This document shows, piece by piece, positions 9,547 through 18,056 of a DNA stretch of 53,004 bases. The notes below the pieces were generated by a model, which made no database searches, was not told the DNA's origin, and was given only the letters and a program-made list of their open reading frames with translations. Origin of the DNA: a bacterium. Its GTDB lineage: Bacteria; Planctomycetota; Planctomycetia; Planctomycetales; Planctomycetaceae. The DNA lies in the NCBI GenBank assembly GCA_016124895.1, contig WGMU01000136.1:1-53004 (forward strand). Reading direction: 5' to 3'. Position 1 is the first letter of the stretch. Every line of letters begins with the position of its first letter. Made by a program: the position numbers and the translations under genes.

Positions 9547-10998
9547 ATGACAGACGACTCAACCCTCCGCGATCAGACCCGCCGCCACTTCTTTCAGAAC
9601 TGCGGAGTCGGCATCGGCAGGATCGCCCTCGCTTCGCTGCTGGCTCAGCAGTTCGGCACGGCCCGACGGGCGTCAGCCGACGACGCGGCCAGCCCGATCG
9701 CTCCGAAACCGACGCACTTTCCGGCGACGGCCAAGCGCGTGATCTACCTCTTTATGGCCGGAGCACCCAGTCAGTTGGACCTGTTCGACAACAAACCAAT
9801 GCTGACGAAACTCGAAGGTAAGCCACTGCCGCCTTCGGTCATCAAGGGCCAGCGTTACGCGTTCATTCAGCCCGACGCGGCCGTGCTCGGACCGCGGTTC
9901 AAGTTCGCGAAACACGGCGAATCCGGCGCCGAGATGTCCGAGCCTCTCAAGCAGCTCGCGACGGTCGCCGACGAAATCGCCATTGCCCGCTCGGTTCACA
10001 CCGACCTGTTTAACCACTCGCCGGCGCAGCTCTTTTTCAACACCGGCAGCGGCATCCCCGGCCGGCCGAGCATGGGTTCGTGGCTCAGTTACGGGATCGG
10101 CAGCGAGGCCGACGACCTGCCGTCGTTCGTCGTGCTCAAAAGCGGTGGCAGCCTCAGCGGCGGCGCGTCGATGTGGAGTTCCGGCTTCCTGCCCTCGACG
10201 CACCAGGGCGTCCCGTTCCGCAGCGAAGGCGATCCGATCCTGCACGTCTCGAACCCTGCCGGCTTTGACTCGCAGGCGCAGCGGGACTCGCTCGACCTGA
10301 TCCGCTCGCTGAACGAGCAGCGGCTCGACGTGATCGGCGATCCGGAAATCACCACGCGGATCAACGCGTACGAGATGGCCTACCGGATGCAGACGCGTGC
10401 GCCCGAGCTGATGGACTTTTCCCAGGAGACGCAGGCAACACTCAACATTTACGGGGCAAAACCCGGCGACGGGAAAGCGGCGTTTGCCAACAACTGCCTG
10501 CTGGCTCGACGTCTGGCCGAGCGCGGCGTGCGGTTCATTCAGGTTTATCACGCTGGCTGGGACCATCACAGCAACGTCGAAGGTGGAATCCGCGGCCAGT
10601 GCGCCCAGACCGACCGTCCGTGCGCCGCGCTGATCAAAGATCTCAAACAGCGCGGCCTGCTCAAAGACACGCTGATCGTCTGGGGCGGCGAGTTCGGACG
10701 CACGCCGATGGTCGAATCCAGCGCCGCCCTCGGACGCAGCATGGGCCGCGATCATCATCCGCAGGCCTTCACGATGTGGTTCGCGGGCGGCGGTATCAAA
10801 CCCGGAGTCACTGTCGGAGCGACCGACGATCTGGGCTTCCACGTCGCCGAACGCCCGATCCACGTCCACGATGTCCAGGCCACGATCCTGCACTGCCTGG
10901 GCATCGACCACGAGCAGTTGACATTCCGCACCAGCGGCCTCGACTTCCGCCTGACCGGAGTCGAAGAACACGCCCCGGTGCAGGAAATTCTTGCGTAA
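9547..10998 (+). CDS. DUF1501 protein with twin-arginine-like signal
   Basis: A 483-residue protein. I chose the ATG at 9547 (MTDDSTLRDQ), which has a GTGAG site upstream, over the in-frame ATG at 9514 that lies inside the repeat-rich leader. The N-terminus has a Tat-like motif (TRRHFFQNC) and a hydrophobic stretch before ARRASADDA. DUF1501 belongs to the alkaline-phosphatase/sulfatase-like superfamily. Conserved family features visible are YLFMAGAPSQLDLFDNKP, HSPAQLFFNTG, VYHAGWDHHSN, WGGEFGRTPM and GRDHHPQAF, and LGIDHEQLTFR near the end. It is the usual partner of the PSD1 protein upstream, and the two are probably co-transcribed. The substrate is unknown. It ends 11 bases before the next gene. 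Confidence 0.95.
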   Translation: MTDDSTLRDQTRRHFFQNCGVGIGRIALASLLAQQFGTARRASADDAASPIAPKPTHFPATAKRVIYLFMAGAPSQLDLFDNKPMLTKLEGKPLPPSVIKGQRYAFIQPDAAVLGPRFKFAKHGESGAEMSEPLKQLATVADEIAIARSVHTDLFNHSPAQLFFNTGSGIPGRPSMGSWLSYGIGSEADDLPSFVVLKSGGSLSGGASMWSSGFLPSTHQGVPFRSEGDPILHVSNPAGFDSQAQRDSLDLIRSLNEQRLDVIGDPEITTRINAYEMAYRMQTRAPELMDFSQETQATLNIYGAKPGDGKAAFANNCLLARRLAERGVRFIQVYHAGWDHHSNVEGGIRGQCAQTDRPCAALIKDLKQRGLLKDTLIVWGGEFGRTPMVESSAALGRSMGRDHHPQAFTMWFAGGGIKPGVTVGATDDLGFHVAERPIHVHDVQATILHCLGIDHEQLTFRTSGLDFRLTGVEEHAPVQEILA

Positions 10999-11009
10999 GA
11001 ATGTGAGCG

Positions 11010-11546
11010 ATGAGTATTCCGCAAGGCACCAGCGACGATATTCGCACCCCGGAGAATCATTCTGCACATGCGGCTCTCCTGGTAGTCGCCGCCGTCGTGA
11101 CAATCATCTCGATCGTTTCATTGCACAGACTCGAAAGGTTCGACCGGTTCATTTGGCTTGCCGGCCAGGTCTGGTCAGGCATGATCTGGGCGTGGCCGAT
11201 CAGTCTGCCGATCGAGTGCGTCGCGGCTGTTTCATTTTTTCTTGTGTACACGGACGAACGGCTTCAATTCCGACCATTGCTCTGGCTGTTGCCAGGTGTT
11301 CTTGTGCCATTGCTGCAGCTCGTCTGGGGAGCGGTGTTTAAACACACCGTCATGGAGACCTTTGAGCCGTGGCATCTATATGGCCTTCACTTACTGTTGT
11401 CCCTCAACTTTCTCCTGGCAATTGTCGCCGTCGTGAAGAACCGCGGACAACGCGTCTTTGTGAGTGCTGTCGTGTCTCTGCTCCTACTGTGGTCACTGTT
11501 CTGCGGGTTCATCTCGGGAATGTCGGTGACTGGGGACTGGATTTAA
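11010..11546 (+). CDS. Small multi-spanning membrane protein, function unknown
   Basis: A 178-residue protein with about five hydrophobic segments (roughly residues 20-40, 47-78, 88-110, 123-141 and 148-172) and almost no polar loops. There are no transporter signature motifs or conserved charged pairs that I recognise. The start ATG lies 11 bases after the DUF1501 stop, so translation is probably coupled, although no common function is evident. The codons look slightly less GC-rich than in the neighbouring genes. Confidence 0.75.
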   Translation: MSIPQGTSDDIRTPENHSAHAALLVVAAVVTIISIVSLHRLERFDRFIWLAGQVWSGMIWAWPISLPIECVAAVSFFLVYTDERLQFRPLLWLLPGVLVPLLQLVWGAVFKHTVMETFEPWHLYGLHLLLSLNFLLAIVAVVKNRGQRVFVSAVVSLLLLWSLFCGFISGMSVTGDWI

Positions 11547-11611
11547 TCCGTACGGGGTTCGTCACTCTCTGAGTGCAACAGGAAACAGCGTAACTGGAAA
11601 TCAGGTTGCTC

Positions 11612-12859
11612 ATGATCAGAATCGGCATCGTTGGCTGTGGACGGATTCTGGCCGCTCATCTGCGGGGGTATCGCCTGCTGCGGGAGGCGGGTATTGACGA
11701 CTTTCGCATCACCGCCTTGTGCGCTCGCAACATTGACGACGCGGCAGCGTACGCGAAACGGGGCTCCGGGCCGGCACAGCGGGAGGCTGTCAGTTCGATT
11801 GCCGGTGATCCGCTGGCCGTCGCCGACGAGTATGTCTCCGACTTTCAGGACGACGTCGACGTCGAACTGTTCGACGACTGGCGGCAGATGATCGAGTCGG
11901 GGCCAATCGACTCCGTCAACGACTACACGCTGCACGGGCTGCATCATCAGATCGCTCTGCTGAGTGCCGAACACGGAAAGCACCTGCTCACTCAGAAGCC
12001 GATCTCGGTCACCGTCCACGGCGGCGAGATCATGTGCGAGGCATTCGAGCGGGCTGATCTGACGCTTGGCGTGTTCGAGAACTGGCGGTACCGGCCAGAG
12101 ACGATCCAGTTGTTGACGCTGCTTGAAGCAGGCCATCTCGGCGAGCCACAGTTGCTCCTGGCGGGCGCCATCGCCGCGTGGTGGGCGCCGGATCAGATCG
12201 TCGCTCAGACGCCGTGGCGGCACCGCAAGGAACAGGCAGGCGGCATCACGCTCGACATGGGCGTCCACCAGTTCGACTCGGTCCGGGCGATCGGCGGCGA
12301 GGTGCGCAGCATCGACGGCCGGGCTCTGACGATTGAACCAGTCCGCGTCACGCGCGGCCCCAACGGTCATGTGATCGACGAAGTCGACTGCGACGCCGAC
12401 GACACGTACTTCGCGACCTTCGAGACCGAACACGGCGCGATCGGCAGTCTGCACGCGAGCTGGGCCGGACACGGTGGCGCGACCATCAGCGGTCCCGGCC
12501 CGGTTGTTCACACGACGAAGGGACGCATCTGCGGCGACCGGATTGAACTCGACGGCCACGCGCACGCGACGATTCAGGAAACCTACGAACGACTGATCGG
12601 CGAGGACCGCCGAGCCCGCGACCTGCCCTGCGGGCTCGATGACAGTTTTGCTCTAACGCAGTACGACTGGCTGGAAGCGATCCGCCAGAAGCGTCAGCCT
12701 GTGACAGACGGACGCGAAGGTCTGCGCGATCTGGCCTGTGCCTGGGCGGTGCTGGAATCGTCGCAAGCCGGCCGCCGTGTCATGCTCGACGAAATCCTCA
12801 GCGGCGAGTTGTGTGACGCTCAACGCGAAATCGCCGCCCACTTCGGCCTGCCGCGCTGA
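11612..12859 (+). CDS. Gfo/Idh/MocA family oxidoreductase
   Basis: A 415-residue NAD(P)-dependent dehydrogenase. I start it at the ATG at 11612 with AGG just upstream; a TTG two codons earlier is also possible. The Rossmann fold begins immediately with RIGIVGCGRIL. The family motif corresponding to EKP is LTQKPIS (about residue 128), with the lysine kept. The C-terminal alpha/beta domain has the usual ITLDMGVHQFDSVRAIGG, carrying the conserved Asp and His of the active site. Such proteins oxidise or epimerise sugars, inositols and their acids at carbon-bound hydroxyls. The sugar here cannot be told from sequence. The transporter and PHP-domain gene that follow would fit a small carbohydrate-handling neighbourhood, but gaps of 140 and 300 bases argue against one transcript. 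Confidence 0.93.
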   Translation: MIRIGIVGCGRILAAHLRGYRLLREAGIDDFRITALCARNIDDAAAYAKRGSGPAQREAVSSIAGDPLAVADEYVSDFQDDVDVELFDDWRQMIESGPIDSVNDYTLHGLHHQIALLSAEHGKHLLTQKPISVTVHGGEIMCEAFERADLTLGVFENWRYRPETIQLLTLLEAGHLGEPQLLLAGAIAAWWAPDQIVAQTPWRHRKEQAGGITLDMGVHQFDSVRAIGGEVRSIDGRALTIEPVRVTRGPNGHVIDEVDCDADDTYFATFETEHGAIGSLHASWAGHGGATISGPGPVVHTTKGRICGDRIELDGHAHATIQETYERLIGEDRRARDLPCGLDDSFALTQYDWLEAIRQKRQPVTDGREGLRDLACAWAVLESSQAGRRVMLDEILSGELCDAQREIAAHFGLPR

Positions 12860-12897
12860 GAAACATGCCCGAAAGGTTTCCACAGAATCAAAGTGGC

Positions 12898-12948
12898 ACG
12901 CGACTCCGTCGCGTCGGCCAGAGTAGGGCTTTCCGCACGGAGTGCGGA
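12898..12948. repeat. Two short palindromes with three-base spacers
   Basis: ACGCGAC-TCC-GTCGCGT (12898-12914) and TCCGCAC-GGA-GTGCGGA (12932-12948) are perfect 7-3-7 palindromes in the gap between the oxidoreductase and the transporter. On one strand or the other both have GGA as spacer, as do the palindromes near 9435, 9500 and 37024. They look like members of a dispersed intergenic repeat family. Confidence 0.7.
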
Positions 12949-12999
12949 GCCATTCTGGGGAAGTGATTTCGGTTAAGCTTCTGACGTAACTCGACCTTG

Positions 13000-14370
13000 A
13001 TGGACCACTCGATGAGCACTGACGCCGCTTCACCACAAACCTCGCCACCTTTTCTGCTGACGAGACTCCGGGCCATGATGTTTCTGGAGTACGCCGTGCG
13101 CGGATTGTGGCTCCCGTGGGCACCGGTGTTTCTGACGGCCAGCGTTGACGAAGGAGGGCTCGGCTTTAGCGATCAACAAAAGAGCTGGACTCTCGGAACA
13201 GCCCTCGCGATCGGGGCGATTACCAGTCCATTCGTTGCCGGCCAGGTTGCCGACCGCTGGTTTGCAACGCAGCGATTCATGGGTGTGCTGTTGGTGCTTG
13301 GCGGGCTTGTGAAGCTCGTCACAGCTTATCAGACGGGTTACGAAGTCTGGCTTGGCCTCTCGATTCTGTACGCCATCCTGTTCATGCCGACGCTCGGGCT
13401 CAGTAATTCACTTGCAATGTCGCACCTGACGGATGCCAATCGTCAGTTCCCGACCGTGCGGGTCTGGGGCACCATCGGCTGGATCGCCGTTTTGTGGCTG
13501 TTTCCAATGCTGTGGTTAACAAGCAATGTCGAACTGCAATCTCTCCCGCCGTTCTTTACTGGTGACCGAGTGCCGAACGCTGCCGGTCGAATGCTTGACT
13601 CGGTCAAGGTCGCAGGCATTGTCGCCATCGTTTACGGAGTCTATTCCTGGCTCATGCTGCCGCATACGCCGCCGAAACGCGATGCAAAAGAATTCGCATT
13701 CGTAGGAGCCGTTCGCGTCTTCTCACGAGGATCACTGCTGATCCTGGCGGTGGCGACCCTCGCCATCAGCACGGCCCATTTCGTCTACTTTCTTCAGGCC
13801 GCGCCGTTTCTGAGAGCAATCGGCCTTGCTGACGCCTACATCACACCCACGATGTCAATCGGTCAATTCGCCGAAATTGGTATGATTGCGGCCCTCGGAC
13901 TGCTTCTAAAACGGCTCGGATTTCGAACAGTCCTGTTGACCGGAGCCGTGTGCTATGCCCTGCGGTATCTGATTTTCGGTTTGCACGAGTACCTGCCGAT
14001 CGAAGTGATCGTCGCGTCGCAGGCGCTGCACGGTCCGTGCTTCGCGTGCTTCTACGCCGGAAGTTTCATCTACGTCGATCGCCTTTCGCCACCTGATGTC
14101 CGCCATTCGGCGCAGACGCTTTTTGCGCTCATCGCCTTCGGCATCGGTCCGCTCACTTCATCACTGCTCGATGGCAAACTTGCATCTGTGTGCAGGGCTT
14201 CGTCACAGGACAACGCACCGCTCGATTATTCTCTGTACTGGCTGATTTCCGGAGCAATTGGCCTGATCGGCGTCGCCGTGATGGCCGCGCTGTTCAAAGA
14301 CGAATCGCCCGCCGATGACGAGGCTCTCGCCGCGGCGGCGCATCTCGATCAGCCGGAGGACGAAGCGTGA
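13000..14370 (+). CDS. Major facilitator superfamily transporter, nucleoside/H+ symporter-like
   Basis: A 456-residue inner-membrane transporter with about 12 hydrophobic helices. Start choices are the ATG at 13000 or the one at 13012 (MSTDAAS); neither has a strong ribosome-binding site. The first helix region (AMMFLEYAVRGLWLPWAPVFL), the loop after helix 2 (GQVADRWFATQRFMG) and a Pro/Trp-rich helix 5 (FPTVRVWGTIGWIAV) match the NupG/XapB-like nucleoside permease and LacY-type branch of the MFS. A long loop around residues 182-205 is hydrophilic. Neighbours are an oxidoreductase and a PHP-domain protein. The substrate is probably a sugar or nucleoside, inferred from the family only. Confidence 0.88.
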   Translation: MDHSMSTDAASPQTSPPFLLTRLRAMMFLEYAVRGLWLPWAPVFLTASVDEGGLGFSDQQKSWTLGTALAIGAITSPFVAGQVADRWFATQRFMGVLLVLGGLVKLVTAYQTGYEVWLGLSILYAILFMPTLGLSNSLAMSHLTDANRQFPTVRVWGTIGWIAVLWLFPMLWLTSNVELQSLPPFFTGDRVPNAAGRMLDSVKVAGIVAIVYGVYSWLMLPHTPPKRDAKEFAFVGAVRVFSRGSLLILAVATLAISTAHFVYFLQAAPFLRAIGLADAYITPTMSIGQFAEIGMIAALGLLLKRLGFRTVLLTGAVCYALRYLIFGLHEYLPIEVIVASQALHGPCFACFYAGSFIYVDRLSPPDVRHSAQTLFALIAFGIGPLTSSLLDGKLASVCRASSQDNAPLDYSLYWLISGAIGLIGVAVMAALFKDESPADDEALAAAAHLDQPEDEA

Positions 14371-14417
14371 CCCTTTTACACAGACGTCACAGCCGACACG
14401 GTGAGCACACCAGACAA

Positions 14418-14634
14418 GTACGCTGAAGGCGTTTCACCCAACAGCCAGAGGTCGACTCGCAGCGGCGCACCCCTGGATATCAGACAGGGCAGATTCCTAC
14501 CCCACAGGGGTTGCACAGCCGAGCATCGTTTGTCGAACGCCTGCGGCGTACGAACTGAACATTACTGACGTTTCCCAAGAGTGCGCCGCTGCGCGTCGTC
14601 CCCTGGCTTTTGAATCTAACGCCTGCAGCGTAAC
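14418..14634. repeat. Large imperfect inverted repeat with ~53-base arms
   Basis: The left arm (14418-14470) and the reverse complement of the right arm (14581-14634) align along their whole length, both reading TACGCTG[A/C]AGGCGTT, then a variable run, then AGCCAG.GG.CGAC.CGCAGCGGCGCAC with few mismatches. The 110-base centre holds a further copy of the outer unit (AACGCCTGCGGCGTACG, 14536-14552) and the segment CCCCACAGGGGTTG. No gene is readable in it. It fills the gap between the transporter and the PHP-domain gene and looks like a dispersed, non-autonomous element. Confidence 0.8.
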
Positions 14635-14669
14635 ACAAATTCGACGATCCCCACTCGTTAAGGTCAGAG

Positions 14670-16166
14670 ATGTACCAGCTCTTCTGGGGCGATCTGCATT
14701 CGCACTGTTCGATCAGCTACGGGCATGGCAGCGTTGAACAGGCTTTGACGCGGGCGCGGCAGCAGCTTGATTTCTGTTCGGTCACCGGGCACGCGTTCTG
14801 GCCGGATATGCCCACCGACCGGGATTCGTACGCCGAGATCATCGATTATCACAACGAGGGTTTCGCGACGCTCGCTGGCAACTGGGACCGGCTGCTGCAG
14901 CTTCAGGCCGACGGAACGAAAGAGGACAAGTTCGTCGCGTTTCCCAGTTACGAATGGCACTCGCTGGAGTTTGGCGATCACAACGTCTACGCGGCCGGAC
15001 CGGAGCTACCACTGCTTGATGCGCCGGACATCGTGACGCTTAAGCAGATGATCGCCGGACACAACGGCATCGCGATTCCGCATCACATCGGGTACCGCTC
15101 GGGCTTTCGCGGCATCAACTGGGATGCGTTTCAGGAAGAGCAGTCACCGTTCGTCGAAATCTTTTCGCTGCATGGCTGCTCGCTGTCAGAGAATGCTGCC
15201 TACCCGATGCTGCACGACATGGGACCACGTGACTGGGGCAGCATGGCCGAGGCCGGCTGGGAACGCGGACTGCGGTTCGGCATCATCGCCAGCACCGATC
15301 ATCACGCGGCCTATCCCGGCAGTCACGGCGACGGTCGCCTTGGGGTCTTTGCCGACGACATTTCGCGCAAGGGTCTGTGGGACGCGTTGCTCGCCCGCCG
15401 GGTGTACGCCGCCACGGGAGACCGCATCGACGCGCGGATGTTTCTCAATGATGCCTGGATCGGCGAGTCCGTTTACGCACCGAATGAACGCTGTTTCGTC
15501 ATCCGAGTTCGTGGAGCTGACGCGATCGACCGCGTCGAACTGCTTCGCAATGGTCGCGTTGTCCAGCGGTTTTATCCGCAGTCCGTGACGCCGAATCCGC
15601 AGAGTCACTCGTACCGACTGAGACTCACCTGGGGCTGGGGGCGCAACACGATCCCGATCGACTGGAACTGCCGGTTGCAGCTCGATGCTGGTTCGATTCG
15701 GGACGTCGAAACCTGCTTCTCCGGCCAGGCCGTCGTTGCTCCGAAAGGTGCGGCGTCGGCCAGCGTGCTCGACGAAATCGACCTGCCGCACGAAGTCACG
15801 CACCGCGACGAACACTCGATCGAATGGCGCAGCGTCACGCAGGGCAACCTCTCGATGCGGCACGATCAGACGCAGGCGATCTCGCTGGAAGTTGACGCGC
15901 CGCTCGACGCAAAGCTTAAACTCGAAGCGAACGGCGTCTCGATCGAGAACTCGCTGGAAGAGCTGCTCCGCCGCGGCCGGTCGCACTTCCTGCGCGGCTG
16001 GCTGAGTGAAGCAATCCGCGTTGGGCCGCTGGTTCCGATCGAAGAGTGCATGGTCGAGGCCGAATGGCTCGACCTGGCCGAACGGGATGTCGACACTTAC
16101 CGCCTGCAGGTCGCCCAGCACAACGGCCAGTGGGCCTGGCTGTCACCCGTCTGGGCAGAGCTCTGA
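14670..16166 (+). CDS. PHP-superfamily protein, DUF3604-like
   Basis: A 498-residue protein. The N-terminal half is a PHP-type metal-dependent phosphoesterase fold. WGDLHSHCSISYGHG supplies the first HxH pair at residues 9-11, PHHIGYRSG a further His pair, and ASTDHHAAYPGSHGDGR the C-terminal Asp/His ligands. The DUF3604 group has the same order of motifs and an EWHS strand (PSYEWHSLEFGDHNVY). The C-terminal third is beta-rich (NDAWIGESV, VRGADAIDRVELLRNG). There is no signal peptide. PHP enzymes hydrolyse phosphate esters or related bonds using two or three metal ions; the substrate here is unknown. A palindromic repeat sits directly after the stop codon. Confidence 0.88.
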   Translation: MYQLFWGDLHSHCSISYGHGSVEQALTRARQQLDFCSVTGHAFWPDMPTDRDSYAEIIDYHNEGFATLAGNWDRLLQLQADGTKEDKFVAFPSYEWHSLEFGDHNVYAAGPELPLLDAPDIVTLKQMIAGHNGIAIPHHIGYRSGFRGINWDAFQEEQSPFVEIFSLHGCSLSENAAYPMLHDMGPRDWGSMAEAGWERGLRFGIIASTDHHAAYPGSHGDGRLGVFADDISRKGLWDALLARRVYAATGDRIDARMFLNDAWIGESVYAPNERCFVIRVRGADAIDRVELLRNGRVVQRFYPQSVTPNPQSHSYRLRLTWGWGRNTIPIDWNCRLQLDAGSIRDVETCFSGQAVVAPKGAASASVLDEIDLPHEVTHRDEHSIEWRSVTQGNLSMRHDQTQAISLEVDAPLDAKLKLEANGVSIENSLEELLRRGRSHFLRGWLSEAIRVGPLVPIEECMVEAEWLDLAERDVDTYRLQVAQHNGQWAWLSPVWAEL

Positions 16167-16176
16167 GGCAGGCTGT

Positions 16177-16256
16177 CTGCAGCGCAAAGACGCGGAGTCG
16201 CAGAGAACCGCGAAGACACTTTGCGGTCTTTCTGTCTTGGCGACTTTGCGCTGCAG
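16177..16256. repeat. 80-base inverted repeat of the 'CGCAAAGACGC' type
   Basis: CTGCAGCGCAAAGACGC at the left edge pairs with the right edge (reverse complement CTGCAGCGCAAAGTCGC), and homology continues inwards over nearly 37 bases (..AGA.AACCGC/..AGA.AGACCGC) to a centre near 16217. It begins 11 bases after the PHP-domain stop codon. The shape and the AAGACGCGGAGTCGCAGAGAA wording are those of a short palindromic repeat found between genes in many bacterial genomes. It may also serve as a transcription terminator. Confidence 0.8.
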
Positions 16257-16329
16257 TCAGCACCTCCCACAATCACGGTACTTTGTTATTGAATGATTCC
16301 GCATTTCGATTCGTGTAGAGACTTCCGAC

Positions 16330-17796
16330 ATGCCACTTTCCCGACGCGAACTGCTCGCTCAAACCGGCCACGGGTTCGGAGCCCTCGCTTTGGCCGCTCT
16401 GCTACAGGGCGAGTTGTCTGCCTCAGTCACTGATCCGACCGGGACCGGCGGCGTGCTCAAGGTGCTGCATTATCCGCCGAAAGCGAAGCGTGTTGTGCAG
16501 CTCTTTATGGCTGGAGCGGCCAGCCATCTCGATCTGTGGGACCATAAGCCGGCACTCGATAAGCATCATGGCGAGCCGTCGGACTTTGGCGAGCACGTCG
16601 AGGCCTTTCAAAACGGCCTCGGCCCGTGGATGAAGTCGCCATTCCAGTTTGCTCCGGCGGGCGAATGCGGCAAGGCGATCAGTGACGCGGTCGAGCCGCT
16701 GCGGGACTGCGTCGACGATATGGCCTTCATCCATAATCTCGTCGGCAAGACCGGTGTCCACAGCCAGGCGACGTACCTGCAGGCGACGGGGTTTGACCGG
16801 CCTGGATTTCCAGGTATGGGAGCGTGGGTCAGTTATGCGCTGGGGTCCCTCAATGAAAACCTGCCGACGTTTGTCGTGCTGCCCGATCATCGCGGCTTTG
16901 CCAGCAACGGCCCGAAGAACTGGGCCTCGGCGTTTCTACCGGCGCATACGCAGGGCACGACTGTTTTCCCTCAGCGCGACAACCCGATCGAAGACCTGCT
17001 GCCGCGAGCGGATTTCGTTACGCAGGACAGCCACCGCGACGGTCTGAATCTGCTCGCCAGTCTGAACCGAGGCCACAAGGAACAACGGTCCGGCGACTCA
17101 CGACTGGATGCCAGGATCCGCTCGTATGAACTCGCCGCAAAGATGCAGCTCAGCGCGCCGGAAGCTCTCGATATCTCCGGCGAGCCGCAGCACATTCTGA
17201 AAATGTATGGACTCGAAAACGCCGGTCGCGAATACCCTGCTGAAATTAACCCCGCAGAAGAAGCGGAGTACTTCGGCCGTAAGTGTCTGATCGCCCGGCG
17301 GCTGCTGGAACGCGGCGTCCGATTCATCCAGATCTGGTCGGGCAACGACAACAGCTTCCCACGCCGTAACTGGGACAGCCACGAAGACATTGCCCGCGAT
17401 CACAAGCCACTGGCGCTGGGCATGGCCGTCGGCACGGCGGCTCTGCTGAAAGATTTGAAACAGCGCGGCCTGCTCGACGACACGATCGTTTTGTGGACGA
17501 CCGAGTTCGGACGAATGCCGAGCACGCAGGGCAGCAAGGGTCGCGATCACAACCCGTACGTCTTCACCAACTGGCTGGCTGGCGGTGGCTTTAAAGGCGG
17601 GATTAGTTACGGCCCGTCCGACCAGTGGGGTTACAAGCCTCTGGATCGCGACAACCCGACGCAGGTCTACGATATCCACGCCACGATCCTGCGCCTGCTG
17701 GGCATCGACCACGAACGTCTGACCGTCCGCCACGACGGCGTCGATCGGCGCCTGACCGACGTGCATGGTCACGTGATCGAGGACATTCTTGCGTGA
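16330..17796 (+). CDS. DUF1501 protein, second copy, without adjacent PSD1 partner
   Basis: A 488-residue paralogue of the 9547-10998 protein. The N-terminus carries a twin-arginine-like motif (LSRRELLAQTGHGFG) followed by a hydrophobic stretch ending ELSAS, so Tat export is likely. Family motifs are QLFMAGAASHLDLWDHKP, HSQATYLQATGFDRPGFPG, IWSGNDNSFPRRNWDSH, LWTTEFGRMPSTQGSKGRDH and LGIDHERLTVRHDG. Unlike the first copy it is not next to a PSCyt/PSD1 gene: upstream are a repeat and the PHP-domain gene, and downstream the ATP-grasp operon. Its partner protein, if any, must be encoded elsewhere. The function is unproven. Confidence 0.94.
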   Translation: MPLSRRELLAQTGHGFGALALAALLQGELSASVTDPTGTGGVLKVLHYPPKAKRVVQLFMAGAASHLDLWDHKPALDKHHGEPSDFGEHVEAFQNGLGPWMKSPFQFAPAGECGKAISDAVEPLRDCVDDMAFIHNLVGKTGVHSQATYLQATGFDRPGFPGMGAWVSYALGSLNENLPTFVVLPDHRGFASNGPKNWASAFLPAHTQGTTVFPQRDNPIEDLLPRADFVTQDSHRDGLNLLASLNRGHKEQRSGDSRLDARIRSYELAAKMQLSAPEALDISGEPQHILKMYGLENAGREYPAEINPAEEAEYFGRKCLIARRLLERGVRFIQIWSGNDNSFPRRNWDSHEDIARDHKPLALGMAVGTAALLKDLKQRGLLDDTIVLWTTEFGRMPSTQGSKGRDHNPYVFTNWLAGGGFKGGISYGPSDQWGYKPLDRDNPTQVYDIHATILRLLGIDHERLTVRHDGVDRRLTDVHGHVIEDILA

Positions 17797-18056
17797 GCGA
17801 ATGAAGAGAACGTCGACTGAGCACAGGGGTCAATCTGATCCACGGATCGTTACAAATCCTGGATGTCGAGTGGCCGGGCAACCGCTGGCTGGCATCAGAT
17901 TCGGCCTGGCGAATACGAGTCGGCCAACAGTTCAGATTCCGTTGCCGACTGATATGCGGATCGCGGCGAACTGTGGTATAGGATTCCTGCCTGCGACGAT
18001 TGCATGCCATCGCGCCGTGTCTGCCTCGAACTGTCCCTGCGGAACGGGAACCCTCA

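Noticed and set aside
9673-11103. 476-codon open frame antisense to the DUF1501 gene
   Set aside because: It mirrors the codon pattern of a clear family member on the other strand, has no ribosome-binding site, and encodes an Arg/Val/Asp-rich product without a recognisable fold.
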